Positions 24,723-32,508 of a stretch of DNA of 64,000 nt are shown piece by piece. The first letter of the stretch is position 1, and the number at the start of each line of letters is the position of its first letter. This stretch comes from a virus: positions 1 to 64,000 of the IMG/VR virus record IMGVR_UViG_3300021088_000001; one strand, given 5' to 3'. The notes under the pieces were generated by a model, which saw only the letters and a list, made by a program, of their open reading frames with translations, was not told the DNA's origin and made no database searches. The position numbers and the translations under genes were made by a program.

Positions 24723-26140
24723 TGACAACTATAACACAGGTTATCGCTGCACTACCAACCGCCCCTAATAGAAGTATGGTGGCTACAGTGTATGTGCCAA
24801 CTGCTGATGCATGGGTAGCTGCGTTACCTACATTTGGCACACAGATGAATACAGTGGCTACCCAGATGAACACAGTGGCAGGGGAGGTTAGCACAAATGC
24901 TACGAATGCTGCAGCAAGTGCCACTGCTGCTGCTACGAGTGCTAGTGCTGCTGCAGCTTCTGCCACTGCTGCTTTGTCTACAGCAAATGCTACAATCTGG
25001 GCTGGAGCTACAGCATACACAGCAGGACAAAATGTAATTAGTCCAATAACCTATGGGACTTACCGCAGGCTAATCAGTGGTACAACTGCTACAGATCCTT
25101 CGGCAGACACTACAAATTGGCTACTAGTTAGTTTACCATCTCCTGCGAGTCATACGAATCAGTTCTTACAGAGCACTGGAACAAGCTATCAATGGGCTTC
25201 TACTATAGGGCTGCCAACTGCACAAGGAAGACTTACACTCACGACGCTTACACCGATCATGGTAGCAGACGCCACTGCACAATCCACAGTATACTACACT
25301 CCATACATTGGAAATGAATTTCAATTATATAATGGTACTGCTTTTGTTAGCACTGTATTTGCAGAGACATCTCTTGCGCTTGACAGTAATGCAGGACATA
25401 CAAACTATCATCAATCTGGTAAGCTGTTTGATTTGTATATGTATAGTGACAGTGGTACAATTAGACTTGGTACAGGCCCTGCTTGGACATCTAGCACAGC
25501 TCGTGGCACTGGCGCAGGAACAACAGAATTGCAGATGCTGCTAGGAATCTGGACTAATAAGAATTCCATTACACTGCGCTTCGGAAGCGTATCAGGTAAT
25601 ACAACTGTTGTTGCGGCCAATCAAGCTACATATGTTGGTACGATGTATGCCACAGCAGACGGACAAACAGGAATGGCATTTAAGCCTGCTGGAGTTAGCA
25701 GTGGTAATAGTTGCTTTCTAGGTTTATACAATTCATATAACAGAGTCAAGACTGTATCAGTCTGCACAGACAGTAGTGCTTGGTCTTATACCACAAATAC
25801 TTGGCGCAGTGCGCACGGAAGCAGCTCAAACAGGATTTCATTTGTAGATGGGCTTGCACAATCTCCTATTGTATCTAAATACGTTACTACTGCCACAGGT
25901 TCAAGTGGCGCAGCTAAAGGGATAGGATTAAATTTTGACAGCACTTCTGCCACTCCTTTATATGTAGGTGGTACTGTCGATTCCAGCGGTTCAGGTCCAT
26001 CAGTATCCGCCGAAGAATTTTTTCAAGCTTCATTAGGATTACATTATATCCAAGCAATGGAAGTTGGTGCCGCTGGAGGCGCATTTGGTACAGTTGCAAA
26101 TATAGCACTTTCAAATATAAGTATCTCCCTAGACATGTAA
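24722..26140 (+). CDS. Tail fibre protein
   Basis: 472 aa. Its ATG overlaps the previous TAA (TAATG). Residues about 40-90 form an Ala/Thr/Ser-rich coiled-coil-like repeat (ATNAAASATAAATSASAAAA), then a carbohydrate-binding-type AYTAGQNVI segment and a long beta-rich C-terminal domain. This architecture is typical of side or tip fibres that bind the host surface. Confidence 0.75.
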   Translation: MTTITQVIAALPTAPNRSMVATVYVPTADAWVAALPTFGTQMNTVATQMNTVAGEVSTNATNAAASATAAATSASAAAASATAALSTANATIWAGATAYTAGQNVISPITYGTYRRLISGTTATDPSADTTNWLLVSLPSPASHTNQFLQSTGTSYQWASTIGLPTAQGRLTLTTLTPIMVADATAQSTVYYTPYIGNEFQLYNGTAFVSTVFAETSLALDSNAGHTNYHQSGKLFDLYMYSDSGTIRLGTGPAWTSSTARGTGAGTTELQMLLGIWTNKNSITLRFGSVSGNTTVVAANQATYVGTMYATADGQTGMAFKPAGVSSGNSCFLGLYNSYNRVKTVSVCTDSSAWSYTTNTWRSAHGSSSNRISFVDGLAQSPIVSKYVTTATGSSGAAKGIGLNFDSTSATPLYVGGTVDSSGSGPSVSAEEFFQASLGLHYIQAMEVGAAGGAFGTVANIALSNISISLDM

Positions 26141-26173
26141 TAATTTATCAACCCTTAACATAAGGAAAACAAA

Positions 26174-26293
26174 ATGAAGTTAACACTAGACACAGGTGGC
26201 GGTCATATTCCAACAGGGCATGCTCCAGTACTTCCAGTAGAACCTCCAGTAAAACCTCTCAAACCAGAAGATCTGGAAAACACTGAAGACTAA
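26174..26293 (+). CDS. Short proline-rich protein (39 aa)
   Basis: 39 aa with AAGGAAAAC before ATG 26174. Glycine-rich start (DTGGGHIPTG), then a VEPPVKPLKPEDLE tail. Its TAA is immediately followed by the ATG of the next gene, indicating coupling. Function unknown; similar Pro-rich peptides occur near fibre genes. Confidence 0.6.
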   Translation: MKLTLDTGGGHIPTGHAPVLPVEPPVKPLKPEDLENTED

Positions 26294-26719
26294 ATGCTTC
26301 TTGCCTACATATTGTTGGCAATAGCACTTGCCCTAACTATATGGGATAGGAATTCTCTGCTGCTCACACTTGCTGTGGGCTGTAGTTATTTCCTCCCTGT
26401 GGAGCTTATCACATCTAGGCCGTTGTGGGTAGCGGCTTGTATTGTATCTGAACTCACTGTGCTTTCTATTGCTTTGTACTTACAGACACAAGCAACTAAA
26501 GCTGTCGGATGCATGTGCGGACTTCTAGTCCTGTGCCATTTACTTGGATGGTATTTTAGTGGATTTGACACTAGTACTTATGCGAGTATTGTGTATCAAA
26601 CGATTGAACCATATCTAGAGTATATGGAGATATTGGCATGTATAGTGTTTTCTAAACCAGTGATTGATAAAATATTTAAGGGGACAAAATGTCTACTGAA
26701 GTTTGGGTTTGGTGTCTAA
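26294..26719 (+). CDS. Integral membrane protein
   Basis: 141 aa with about four hydrophobic segments (1-18, 20-40, 45-65, 70-90) and a weaker C-terminal one. It starts directly after the stop of the 39-aa gene without its own ribosome-binding site, so it relies on coupling. It opens the lysis block; it could assist lysis or be a holin-like protein, but its length and topology are not diagnostic. Confidence 0.65.
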   Translation: MLLAYILLAIALALTIWDRNSLLLTLAVGCSYFLPVELITSRPLWVAACIVSELTVLSIALYLQTQATKAVGCMCGLLVLCHLLGWYFSGFDTSTYASIVYQTIEPYLEYMEILACIVFSKPVIDKIFKGTKCLLKFGFGV

Positions 26720-27045
26720 CAGGAGTAATGTCACTTGTGACAGTTTTAAGCGCCACCATTTGGAAGATGTTACGAGACGAATCTAAGAAGCAAGCAGAAG
26801 CTATTGAAAAGAAAGCCGACCAAGAGAGATTGCACGAAGTAGAGGGCAGATGGAGAGAAGAACTTAACACTGTGCGAGAGAATCATAAAGAACTCCTCGT
26901 GAATCAAGACAGACGACACGAGCGTGATCTAGATCAAATGTCAATTCGCCTCGGGGACCAAATAAGAAATTCTGAATCAAATATTTTGGCACAAATCAAG
27001 CTGATGATAGAAGTCTTGAAGCCATCAAATAAGTTCAATCAATAA
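26689..27045 (+). CDS. Membrane-anchored coiled-coil protein
   Basis: 118 aa with AAGGGG upstream; overlaps the previous gene by 31 bases. One N-terminal transmembrane segment (about 5-25) is followed by a charged coiled coil (about 28-110) rich in Glu, Arg and Lys. The layout resembles small phage proteins near holins; role in lysis is possible but unproven. Confidence 0.65.
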   Translation: MSTEVWVWCLTGVMSLVTVLSATIWKMLRDESKKQAEAIEKKADQERLHEVEGRWREELNTVRENHKELLVNQDRRHERDLDQMSIRLGDQIRNSESNILAQIKLMIEVLKPSNKFNQ

Positions 27046-27069
27046 CAAGCTTGCCCACGGAGAAACAAT

Positions 27070-27591
27070 ATGACAGAAGAACAATTGAAACAGATTTATA
27101 AATATGCAAGTGATATTACCATTAGTACCTTCTACGATTCATTTTGTGCGGCTATGGCTGAGTTTGAAATTAACACACCACTTAGACAAGCTGCATTCGT
27201 GGCTCAAGTCGGCCATGAGTCAGGTGAATTTAGATACACGATAGAATTGGCATCAGGAAATGACTACGAGGGAAGAAAAGATTTAGGAAATATATATCCG
27301 GGAGATGGGATTAGGTTTAAAGGAAGAGGTCTTATCCAGATTACTGGAAGAGCTAATTATGCAGAAGTTGGAAAAGCATTAGATATTGACTGTGTAAATA
27401 ACCCACATCTATTGCAAGCTCCAGTATGCGCATGCAGATCTGCCGGTTATTTCTGGAAGAAGCACGGACTCAACGAATTAGCCGATGCAGAGGAATTTAT
27501 CTCTATCACTAAACGAATTAATGGTGGAACTACAGGAGAAGCAGAGAGGGAACAGATTTACATGTTAGCCAAAGCTGTTTTAAATGCATGA
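27070..27591 (+). CDS. Endolysin, glycoside hydrolase 19 (chitinase-like)
   Basis: 173 aa, a single GH19-type catalytic domain. The catalytic Glu lies in VGHESGEF, a second in the FKGRGLIQITGRANY region typical of the family, and a C-terminal NGGT motif is present. It cleaves peptidoglycan glycan strands. There is no signal peptide, so release through a holin is expected; two small membrane genes adjoin it. Its TGA overlaps the next ATG. Confidence 0.9.
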   Translation: MTEEQLKQIYKYASDITISTFYDSFCAAMAEFEINTPLRQAAFVAQVGHESGEFRYTIELASGNDYEGRKDLGNIYPGDGIRFKGRGLIQITGRANYAEVGKALDIDCVNNPHLLQAPVCACRSAGYFWKKHGLNELADAEEFISITKRINGGTTGEAEREQIYMLAKAVLNA

Positions 27592-27857
27592 AGCTCCTAC
27601 ATAGAGTACTGAAAGATCTTTCAACAGGAGTTGATGGAGAGACATATGATCCGGGCAGAGTAGTTGGGTATAGTCTATGCATTCTAGGAGTAGTGGGATT
27701 TATTTTCTGTGAAACATGGACAGCAATGCATGGCACAGCATTTAGTGCTGAAGGCTTCGGAATAGGCTTTGGAGCCTTAATGACAAGCTTCTTGTCGGTA
27801 GCAGGCGGATTGAAATTAAAAGAATCTATGGAGCCTGTAGAACAAAAGGAGAAATAA
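27588..27857 (+). CDS. Putative holin
   Basis: 89 aa with two hydrophobic segments (about 25-45 and 55-75) and a charged C-terminus, coupled to the endolysin by an ATGA overlap. Size, topology and place between endolysin and spanins fit a class II-type holin that forms membrane holes. Its exact identity is inferred. Confidence 0.7.
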   Translation: MKLLHRVLKDLSTGVDGETYDPGRVVGYSLCILGVVGFIFCETWTAMHGTAFSAEGFGIGFGALMTSFLSVAGGLKLKESMEPVEQKEK

Positions 27858-27858
27858 A

Positions 27859-28368
27859 ATGAACCCATTAGCAATTAAGGGTATAGCAACATTACTGTTT
27901 GTATTAGCAATATTCATGGCAGGGCATCATCAGGGAGCTAAGTCAGTTCAAGGTGAATGGGATGCAGCGAAAGTAGTTCAACTAGCTGAAACAAATAAAA
28001 TCATAGCAGACAATGCTGCACGAGTTGAACAGTTACAACAGGCTTACACGGAAACTAATAGAAAGGTATCAAATGATTACCAAACAGAGAAATCTAAGAT
28101 CGAGGCTGAGCGCGATGCTGCCATTACTAATTCTAGTAAGCCTACTCAGCGCCTGTACATCACAGCAGCTTGTGGTAAAGCCCCTGCCAGTGGACCCAAA
28201 GCCGCAAGTATCAGCGGACCTGATGCAACCGCTTCCAGCACCATCGCACTTCCTCAGCAAACTTCAGACGATCTTTTCCGACTCGCAGCCGAAGCAGACG
28301 AAGTAGTTGCTCAAGCTAAAGCTCTCCAAGAGTGGATTAAAGATAATGGGTTTTATACTACAAAGTGA
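27859..28368 (+). CDS. Rz: i-spanin (Rz-like)
   Basis: 169 aa with an N-terminal membrane anchor (about 7-22) and a long periplasmic coiled coil (about 30-90). A Pro/Ala/Ser-rich linker and another helix follow. It is one base after the holin gene. An Rz1-type lipoprotein gene is nested in the +1 frame, the hallmark of spanin pairs that fuse inner and outer membranes at lysis of Gram-negative cells. Confidence 0.85.
   Translation: MNPLAIKGIATLLFVLAIFMAGHHQGAKSVQGEWDAAKVVQLAETNKIIADNAARVEQLQQAYTETNRKVSNDYQTEKSKIEAERDAAITNSSKPTQRLYITAACGKAPASGPKAASISGPDATASSTIALPQQTSDDLFRLAAEADEVVAQAKALQEWIKDNGFYTTK
28073..28306 (+). CDS. Rz1: o-spanin lipoprotein (Rz1-like), nested in Rz
   Basis: 77 aa from ATG 28073, which has AAAGG upstream. 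It supplies the basic n-region (ITKQRNLRSR) before the hydrophobic core and lipobox LLSAC. After the lipidated Cys the mature part is Pro-rich (VKPLPVDPKPQ), as in Rz1. It lies entirely inside the spanin gene in another frame. Confidence 0.8.
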   Translation: MITKQRNLRSRLSAMLPLLILVSLLSACTSQQLVVKPLPVDPKPQVSADLMQPLPAPSHFLSKLQTIFSDSQPKQTK

Positions 28369-28462
28369 TTGCATCGAGTATAATGCAAATACACATAAAT
28401 ACCTAAAAGTGCACTATATACACTGCATTTAAGCAGGTTACAGGTTTTCCCGTGGTAAGCTT

Positions 28463-28492
28463 GCCTCTCCGTTTTAAGGGAGAGGCTTTTTT
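28463..28492 (+). terminator. Intrinsic terminator of the lysis operon
   Basis: Stem GCCTCTCC/GGAGAGGC (28463-28486) followed by six T. The 28369-28462 stretch ahead holds a TTGCAT/ATGCAA inverted repeat near 28373-28390 and no ORF. Confidence 0.9.
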
Positions 28493-28543
28493 ACGTCCGT
28501 ACTCTACGGAGTGCCTATCCTCTCATGTCAGCCACTCATGACA

Positions 28544-28572
28544 TTGCGACAAGTTTAATCAGGTGAGATAAT
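28544..28572 (+). promoter_or_regulatory. Probable extended -10 promoter
   Basis: TTGCGA 28544-28549, a 17-nt spacer, and TGA then GATAAT 28567-28572, about 70 bases before ATG 28643. The ATGTCA/TGACAT hairpin lies just upstream. Confidence 0.6.
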
Positions 28573-28642
28573 CCTTATAGCACAGAGCATATTACAAGTA
28601 TGACCTCTCGTGCAGAAATAAATTTCAATAAGGAGAATGCTT

Positions 28643-29746
28643 ATGGATGAACCCATAACATTGCAACAACACGAGGATAATTCAATTTCTCGTGCTGCAG
28701 ATTTATCAAATCAAATTAAACAAATGACAAAGGATGGTAAAATGACTACTGTAGCAGATGGTACACCTGTGAACATTTTTCACAGCGGATTGGGCGGTGG
28801 TGGCGCTGTGGGCGCTGGTATGGGTGCAGGTTTGGGCGCTGGCGTCTTGGGTGGCGTGTTGGGCGGTGCGCTGATGGGCCGCAGAGGCTTGTTTGGTGGG
28901 GATGGTGTAGATGGAGTTGTTGCACCAGTTGTGACTCCTGCATTCCTATCTTCGGAACTTAATCGTATTCAGGAAAATCAAAATGCCACTATTGCAGCTT
29001 CTGAACGCCTTAATATGGCGCGTTTTGACGCAGATGCTCAGCGTTCTATTGAAGCCGCTATTGAGCGCACTGCCGCAGCAACTCAATTGGCTCAAGCAGT
29101 TGGTAATGCCGCAATCGGTGTAGAGGTAGCTAAAAATGCTGGCGAATTAAATACTCAAGCAGCTTTGAATGCTGCGGCATTGGGTGTTCAAGTTCAGAAA
29201 ACTGCTGGTGATACACAAACTCAAATTGCAACTCAAACTGCAGCATTGGGTGTGCAAGCTGAGAAGACAGCAGCAGCAAATGCTTTGGCTACAGCGATGG
29301 CTCTGAAGGATTCTGTCATCATCGCTGATGCACATCATGCTTCTACTGCGTCGCATATTGCAGAGAGTAAGTACGCTCTGTCAAATGCGATTAAAGCTGA
29401 TGGAGATTTGACTCGTGCACTGATCATCAAGAACAATGATGATGAGCTGAACCGTAGATTAGTGATACAAGCAAATGAAATTACAGAACTTCGCAACGAG
29501 GGCCGTAGACGTGCTGACAATGATGGATTGCGTCTAGAGATTAATAACGTGAATACTGCTGTGGCAAGTCAAGCTCAAGCACAGGCAATGCAGCAACAGC
29601 AACAACAGTTAAATGTTCTGAATCAATTGGCTACAGGTATTAACACACTTGTCAGTCAAAATCAAGTTGTGCACAATGGAATCGTCAATTTAGGTTCCAT
29701 GATTGCATCTGGTAATCCTACAAGCGCTAACACTCGTGTAATGTAA
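28643..29746 (+). CDS. Glycine-zipper, helical repeat protein of unknown role
   Basis: 367 aa from ATG 28643; AAGGAG is seven bases upstream, whereas ATG 28637 would be too close. Residues about 45-80 are almost only Gly, Ala, Val, Leu and Met (glycine-zipper-like). The rest is helical and Ala/Gln-rich, with a repeated ALGVQ.....TA module near 165-200 and a poly-Gln stretch near 310. Similar genes in other phages are often annotated as structural; here it has its own promoter and terminator. Membrane insertion or a virion pilot role is possible. Confidence 0.65.
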   Translation: MDEPITLQQHEDNSISRAADLSNQIKQMTKDGKMTTVADGTPVNIFHSGLGGGGAVGAGMGAGLGAGVLGGVLGGALMGRRGLFGGDGVDGVVAPVVTPAFLSSELNRIQENQNATIAASERLNMARFDADAQRSIEAAIERTAAATQLAQAVGNAAIGVEVAKNAGELNTQAALNAAALGVQVQKTAGDTQTQIATQTAALGVQAEKTAAANALATAMALKDSVIIADAHHASTASHIAESKYALSNAIKADGDLTRALIIKNNDDELNRRLVIQANEITELRNEGRRRADNDGLRLEINNVNTAVASQAQAQAMQQQQQQLNVLNQLATGINTLVSQNQVVHNGIVNLGSMIASGNPTSANTRVM

Positions 29747-29762
29747 AAGTAATAGGCAATAA

Positions 29763-29787
29763 AAAGCCCACCTTCTAGGTGGGCTTT
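29763..29787. terminator. Bidirectional terminator between convergent genes
   Basis: An 11-bp stem AAAGCCCACCT/AGGTGGGCTTT with a TCT loop. T-rich on both sides; it serves the rightward gene 28643-29746 and the leftward HNH gene. Confidence 0.9.
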
Positions 29788-29789
29788 AT

Positions 29790-30284
29790 TTAGCCGTAAT
29801 TTGCAAATTCTCCATGTAATTCTGCACGAAGCTTATTTATAGCTTTTTCAGCATCTGATAAATCTATGAAGAAACCTGCACTATACAACTTCTTATCTTT
29901 GTGGATATATGTATCCCATTTGCCACCTTTGGCATTCCAGCAGACTCCCTTGATTCCACTAGAGTTATTGCAATTCAATTTTCTATTTCTCTGATTCTGA
30001 AACTTAGAGGCTAATCTTAAATTACAGAATCTGTTATCATTTCGTATTCCATTAACATGGTCAATCTCCATTTTACTTGCTGGCATTGCTCCTGTCATAT
30101 AAAGCCATGCTAACCTGTGTGCAGGATAATCTCTATTAAGAACTTTTATTACATGGTATCCTTGGACACTTACCCACCCTACAGGTAACCCAATACGTGC
30201 AGCAGTTGGTGACCAAATCCTTTTAAATTCACCTGTCTCTGGATCATACTCTAAAACTTTCTTTACTGTTTCTTGCGTTAACAT
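29790..30284 (-). CDS. HNH homing endonuclease with AP2 domain
   Basis: 164 aa. The central HNH motif reads MEIDHVNGIRNDNRFCNLRL (about 72-91), preceded by YPAHRLAW. A C-terminal AP2-like DNA-binding segment (about 108-160) contains SGIKGVCWNAKGGKW. This is the standard architecture of free-standing HNH-AP2 endonucleases. It has its own consensus promoter and terminator, so it forms an autonomous cassette at the border of the late region. Confidence 0.9.
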   Translation of the reverse strand: MLTQETVKKVLEYDPETGEFKRIWSPTAARIGLPVGWVSVQGYHVIKVLNRDYPAHRLAWLYMTGAMPASKMEIDHVNGIRNDNRFCNLRLASKFQNQRNRKLNCNNSSGIKGVCWNAKGGKWDTYIHKDKKLYSAGFFIDLSDAEKAINKLRAELHGEFANYG

Positions 30285-30372
30285 TTCTTTTCCTTGTCTT
30301 TAGATGTCATAATAAAATACGTGGAAGCCATTGACAAGATGGTGTTCAGATGCCTCCTATCCACGTATCATT

Positions 30373-30401
30373 ATTATACACCAAACAGACAACTAAGTCA
30401 A
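30373..30401 (-). promoter_or_regulatory. Promoter of the HNH-AP2 cassette
   Basis: TTGACT (30401-30396), a 17-nt spacer and TATAAT (30378-30373) on the minus strand, about 90 bases upstream of ATG 30284. Confidence 0.85.
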
Positions 30402-30411
30402 TGCACATAAA

Positions 30412-30543
30412 TTATTAGATAACAGAGTTACCATTAAATAGCAAAATGCACTATAACCAGCACTACAGTATCCAATAATCTTTTACAATTCCCCACATAC
30501 AACTATATGTATGGGAGAAAGCCTAGCAAGAGCTAAGCGAGAG
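30412..30543 (+). other. Non-coding stretch before an orphan plus-strand terminator
   Basis: No ORF in either direction. It contains a CATACA/TGTATG hairpin near 30496-30513 and leads into a strong plus-strand terminator, although all flanking genes are leftward. A short plus-strand RNA is therefore possible; no clear plus-strand -35 was found. Confidence 0.35.
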
Positions 30544-30580
30544 AAGCCCCAACTTTGGAAGTTGGGGCTTTTTCTTTTTA
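30544..30580 (+). terminator. Strong plus-strand terminator with no upstream gene
   Basis: A 12-bp stem AAGCCCCAACTT/AAGTTGGGGCTT, loop TGG (30544-30570), followed by TTTCTTTTTA. On the minus strand the stem is not followed by a U-tract, so it acts on rightward transcripts. Confidence 0.85.
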
Positions 30581-30611
30581 TAGGCTATACATTATAATTA
30601 CCATTTATAAC

Positions 30612-30827
30612 TTATGCCTTATAAGCACTCTGTAACTTCTTAACGTCCGTTGTATGGTCGTAGAATGCAGTGAGGAATGTTTGCAATGCTTGCTGTCCTG
30701 CTACAGACTTAATAAATATTGGAGCATGTTCTACATTCTCATGTAGCCACTTCTTCTGCGGATCTCCAAGCACATTCATGAAAGCTTCTGCTGTCGGAAT
30801 GTATTTTTGTAATGCTAGTAGATTCAA
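30612..30827 (-). CDS. Hypothetical protein (TTG start)
   Basis: 71 aa from TTG 30827, five to six bases after AAGGAGG; the stop of the upstream gene lies within this site, so translation is coupled. Mostly helical (TAEAFMNVL, QQALQTFLTAFYD). No domain recognised. It is the last gene of the leftward run before the HNH cassette. Confidence 0.55.
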   Translation of the reverse strand: MNLLALQKYIPTAEAFMNVLGDPQKKWLHENVEHAPIFIKSVAGQQALQTFLTAFYDHTTDVKKLQSAYKA

Positions 30828-31022
30828 TTAAGCCTCCTTGATGACCAGATACCGTGAACTCGTGATATAACAATCATCCCCTGTCATACATGTTGGATAG
30901 TCTAGATTAGTTGTTTTAACCAAAGTATCTGGACTTCCTGTAGGATAACCTTTTTCCCAAGTTTCTACTACAACTTTGTAATTTGCATTGTCCGCATTCT
31001 CTACTCGAATTTTCTTTGTCAT
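30828..31022 (-). CDS. Hypothetical protein
   Basis: 64 aa, beginning [20 protein letters not shown] with an alternating beta-strand pattern. Two cysteines occur in [16 protein letters not shown] precedes the ATG. It follows tRNA-Leu on the minus strand. No family recognised. Confidence 0.6.
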   Translation of the reverse strand: MTKKIRVENADNANYKVVVETWEKGYPTGSPDTLVKTTNLDYPTCMTGDDCYITSSRYLVIKEA

Positions 31023-31038
31023 AATTTCCTTTTTAAAT

Positions 31039-31124
31039 TGGTGCCTGAGAAGGGACTCGAACCCTTACGCCCATACGGACAACAGATTTTAAGTCTGTTC
31101 TGTCTACCATTCCACCACTCAGGC
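31039..31124 (-). tRNA. tRNA-Leu (anticodon TAA)
   Basis: A class II cloverleaf on the minus strand: acceptor GCCTGAG/CTCAGGC, D arm GTGGTGGAATGGTAGAC, anticodon arm CAGACTTAAAATCTG (TAA), a long variable arm, T loop TTCGAGT, and an encoded CCA (31039-31041). It reads TTA codons. Confidence 0.95.
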
Positions 31125-31132
31125 TTTGTTAG

Positions 31133-31384
31133 TTAATAGTGCATGTTGCTTGCAACTTCAATCAAAGGCTTCTCAGCCTTCTTTACAGCCTCTTGAAGTC
31201 CACAATCAACAGCGATGGTGTTCCCATGCTGGCTAATCTTCTTAATGCTCAGCAGAGTGGTTTCTGAGCCTTCTGTGTCAGCTATAATCCCCACTTTGAC
31301 ATCTGAGAGGACAATTCCTTCATTACGAATGTCTCGAAGATAGTTTAGTAGATCTTGTGCTGTGGCACCTGTATGTTTAGTCAT
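31133..31384 (-). CDS. Hypothetical protein
   Basis: 83 aa with helix-strand alternation. The ATG overlaps the upstream stop by one base. It has a C-terminal LQEAVKKAEKPLIEV helix and no membrane segment. Function unknown. Confidence 0.6.
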   Translation of the reverse strand: MTKHTGATAQDLLNYLRDIRNEGIVLSDVKVGIIADTEGSETTLLSIKKISQHGNTIAVDCGLQEAVKKAEKPLIEVASNMHY

Positions 31385-31674
31385 TATTTCGCCTCATAAA
31401 CTATTGTTAGAATTTCTTTAGGCACAACTTCGTATACCTCGGGTGGGCAATAATTATAATCTGTGTGATAGCTACCACTACGTGCTTGAGATACAGCAAA
31501 ATAGTTTCCATCTGAGTCTTTGTAGATGCTCTGACAGAATTCATATTTGCCATCAGAGGTATAGTTACCTTCCTCTACGCACAGCAAATCATCAGGAAGT
31601 TTATCTGGACTTACATGCCATTCACTATCATCAAATACACGATCTACAACATCTTTAACTTCATCTAGCTTCAT
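31384..31674 (-). CDS. Hypothetical acidic protein
   Basis: 96 aa, rich in Asp, Glu and Tyr. The start overlaps the stop of the upstream coiled-coil gene (ATGA type). It includes SGSYHTDYNY, suggestive of a small beta fold. No family recognised. Confidence 0.6.
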   Translation of the reverse strand: MKLDEVKDVVDRVFDDSEWHVSPDKLPDDLLCVEEGNYTSDGKYEFCQSIYKDSDGNYFAVSQARSGSYHTDYNYCPPEVYEVVPKEILTIVYEAK

Positions 31675-32084
31675 TTTAGCATCTCCTCAAGTGTGTCAAA
31701 CTTCTCACCTTTGTCAATCACTTTCTCCACAGCATCTTCTTTGGCACGGGCAGTAAAGTAAGCTTTCAACTCTGCTGGCTTAAAATCACAAACCTTACTA
31801 GCAGCCTTAACCGCGAGTTTCAAATCCTCTTCCAATTCCTTAATCCGACGAATAATCTCTTGGCTACCCTCATTAGAGTCCAAGAATAATTTCAAGTCAG
31901 CTTGAGAGTTGGACAAATTCTCTGATAACTCGATAGCCTTCTCGTTAGACTCTTTGAAATCTTTCAAGAGTTCTTTCTGATACAAAAGATCTCGAATCAT
32001 AGGACCAATCTCTCGCGAGTATGCAAGCAATGCTTTACTGTCATTTGGCTTCTTATCTGGGGAATCAATTACTGTTGCTGTCAT
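31671..32084 (-). CDS. Coiled-coil protein
   Basis: 137 aa, nearly all helix with heptad patterns between about 40 and 105 (KELLKDFKESNEKAIEL, IIRRIKELEEDLKLAV). AGGA upstream. A structural or DNA-metabolism accessory role is possible; nothing diagnostic is visible. Confidence 0.6.
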   Translation of the reverse strand: MTATVIDSPDKKPNDSKALLAYSREIGPMIRDLLYQKELLKDFKESNEKAIELSENLSNSQADLKLFLDSNEGSQEIIRRIKELEEDLKLAVKAASKVCDFKPAELKAYFTARAKEDAVEKVIDKGEKFDTLEEMLK

Positions 32085-32246
32085 TTAGTCCTCCATAATA
32101 ACTACTAGATCTTGATCTATATCATTCTCAACACTATCCCAGAACTCGATATCTATATCACAGAGTTCATCATTACTATTATACACCTGAACAATCGTTT
32201 CACCTGAGTATCCGTGAAGATGTTGTATTAATTCATACACTGTCAT
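32085..32246 (-). CDS. Small acidic protein (53 aa)
   Basis: 53 aa, ATG 32246 to TAA 32085. Starts MTVYELIQHLHGYSGET, a pattern common in small phage proteins, and is strongly acidic at the C-terminus. GGAGA lies upstream, within the end of the preceding gene (14-base overlap). Confidence 0.65.
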   Translation of the reverse strand: MTVYELIQHLHGYSGETIVQVYNSNDELCDIDIEFWDSVENDIDQDLVVIMED

Positions 32247-32508
32247 TATTTCTCCTTAATTTGTGGCAAGCGTCTGGTAAGATGATTAAAACCTTTCCAT
32301 AAAATGTCTGTGTTGCAATCTTATCCCCATCTGCATAGGGAAACCCTTGTTCATTGAGTTTACTCACAACGACAATATCTTTGATATCATCCGCTGTATG
32401 TACATATTTCATCTCAACCCCGTTGAGAAATACTTTTGTACCGAAATACTCATCTTTCCATGACTGGAAAGCGATATCGCCTGTTGTAGTGATATTAATT
32501 TTACTCAT
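32233..32508 (-). CDS. Hypothetical protein
   Basis: 91 aa, beta-rich N-terminal half (KINITTTGDIAFQSW, TKVFLNGVEMKYV). AGGA upstream, start directly adjoining the macro-domain stop. No catalytic motif recognised. Confidence 0.6.
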   Translation of the reverse strand: MSKINITTTGDIAFQSWKDEYFGTKVFLNGVEMKYVHTADDIKDIVVVSKLNEQGFPYADGDKIATQTFYGKVLIILPDACHKLRRNNDSV

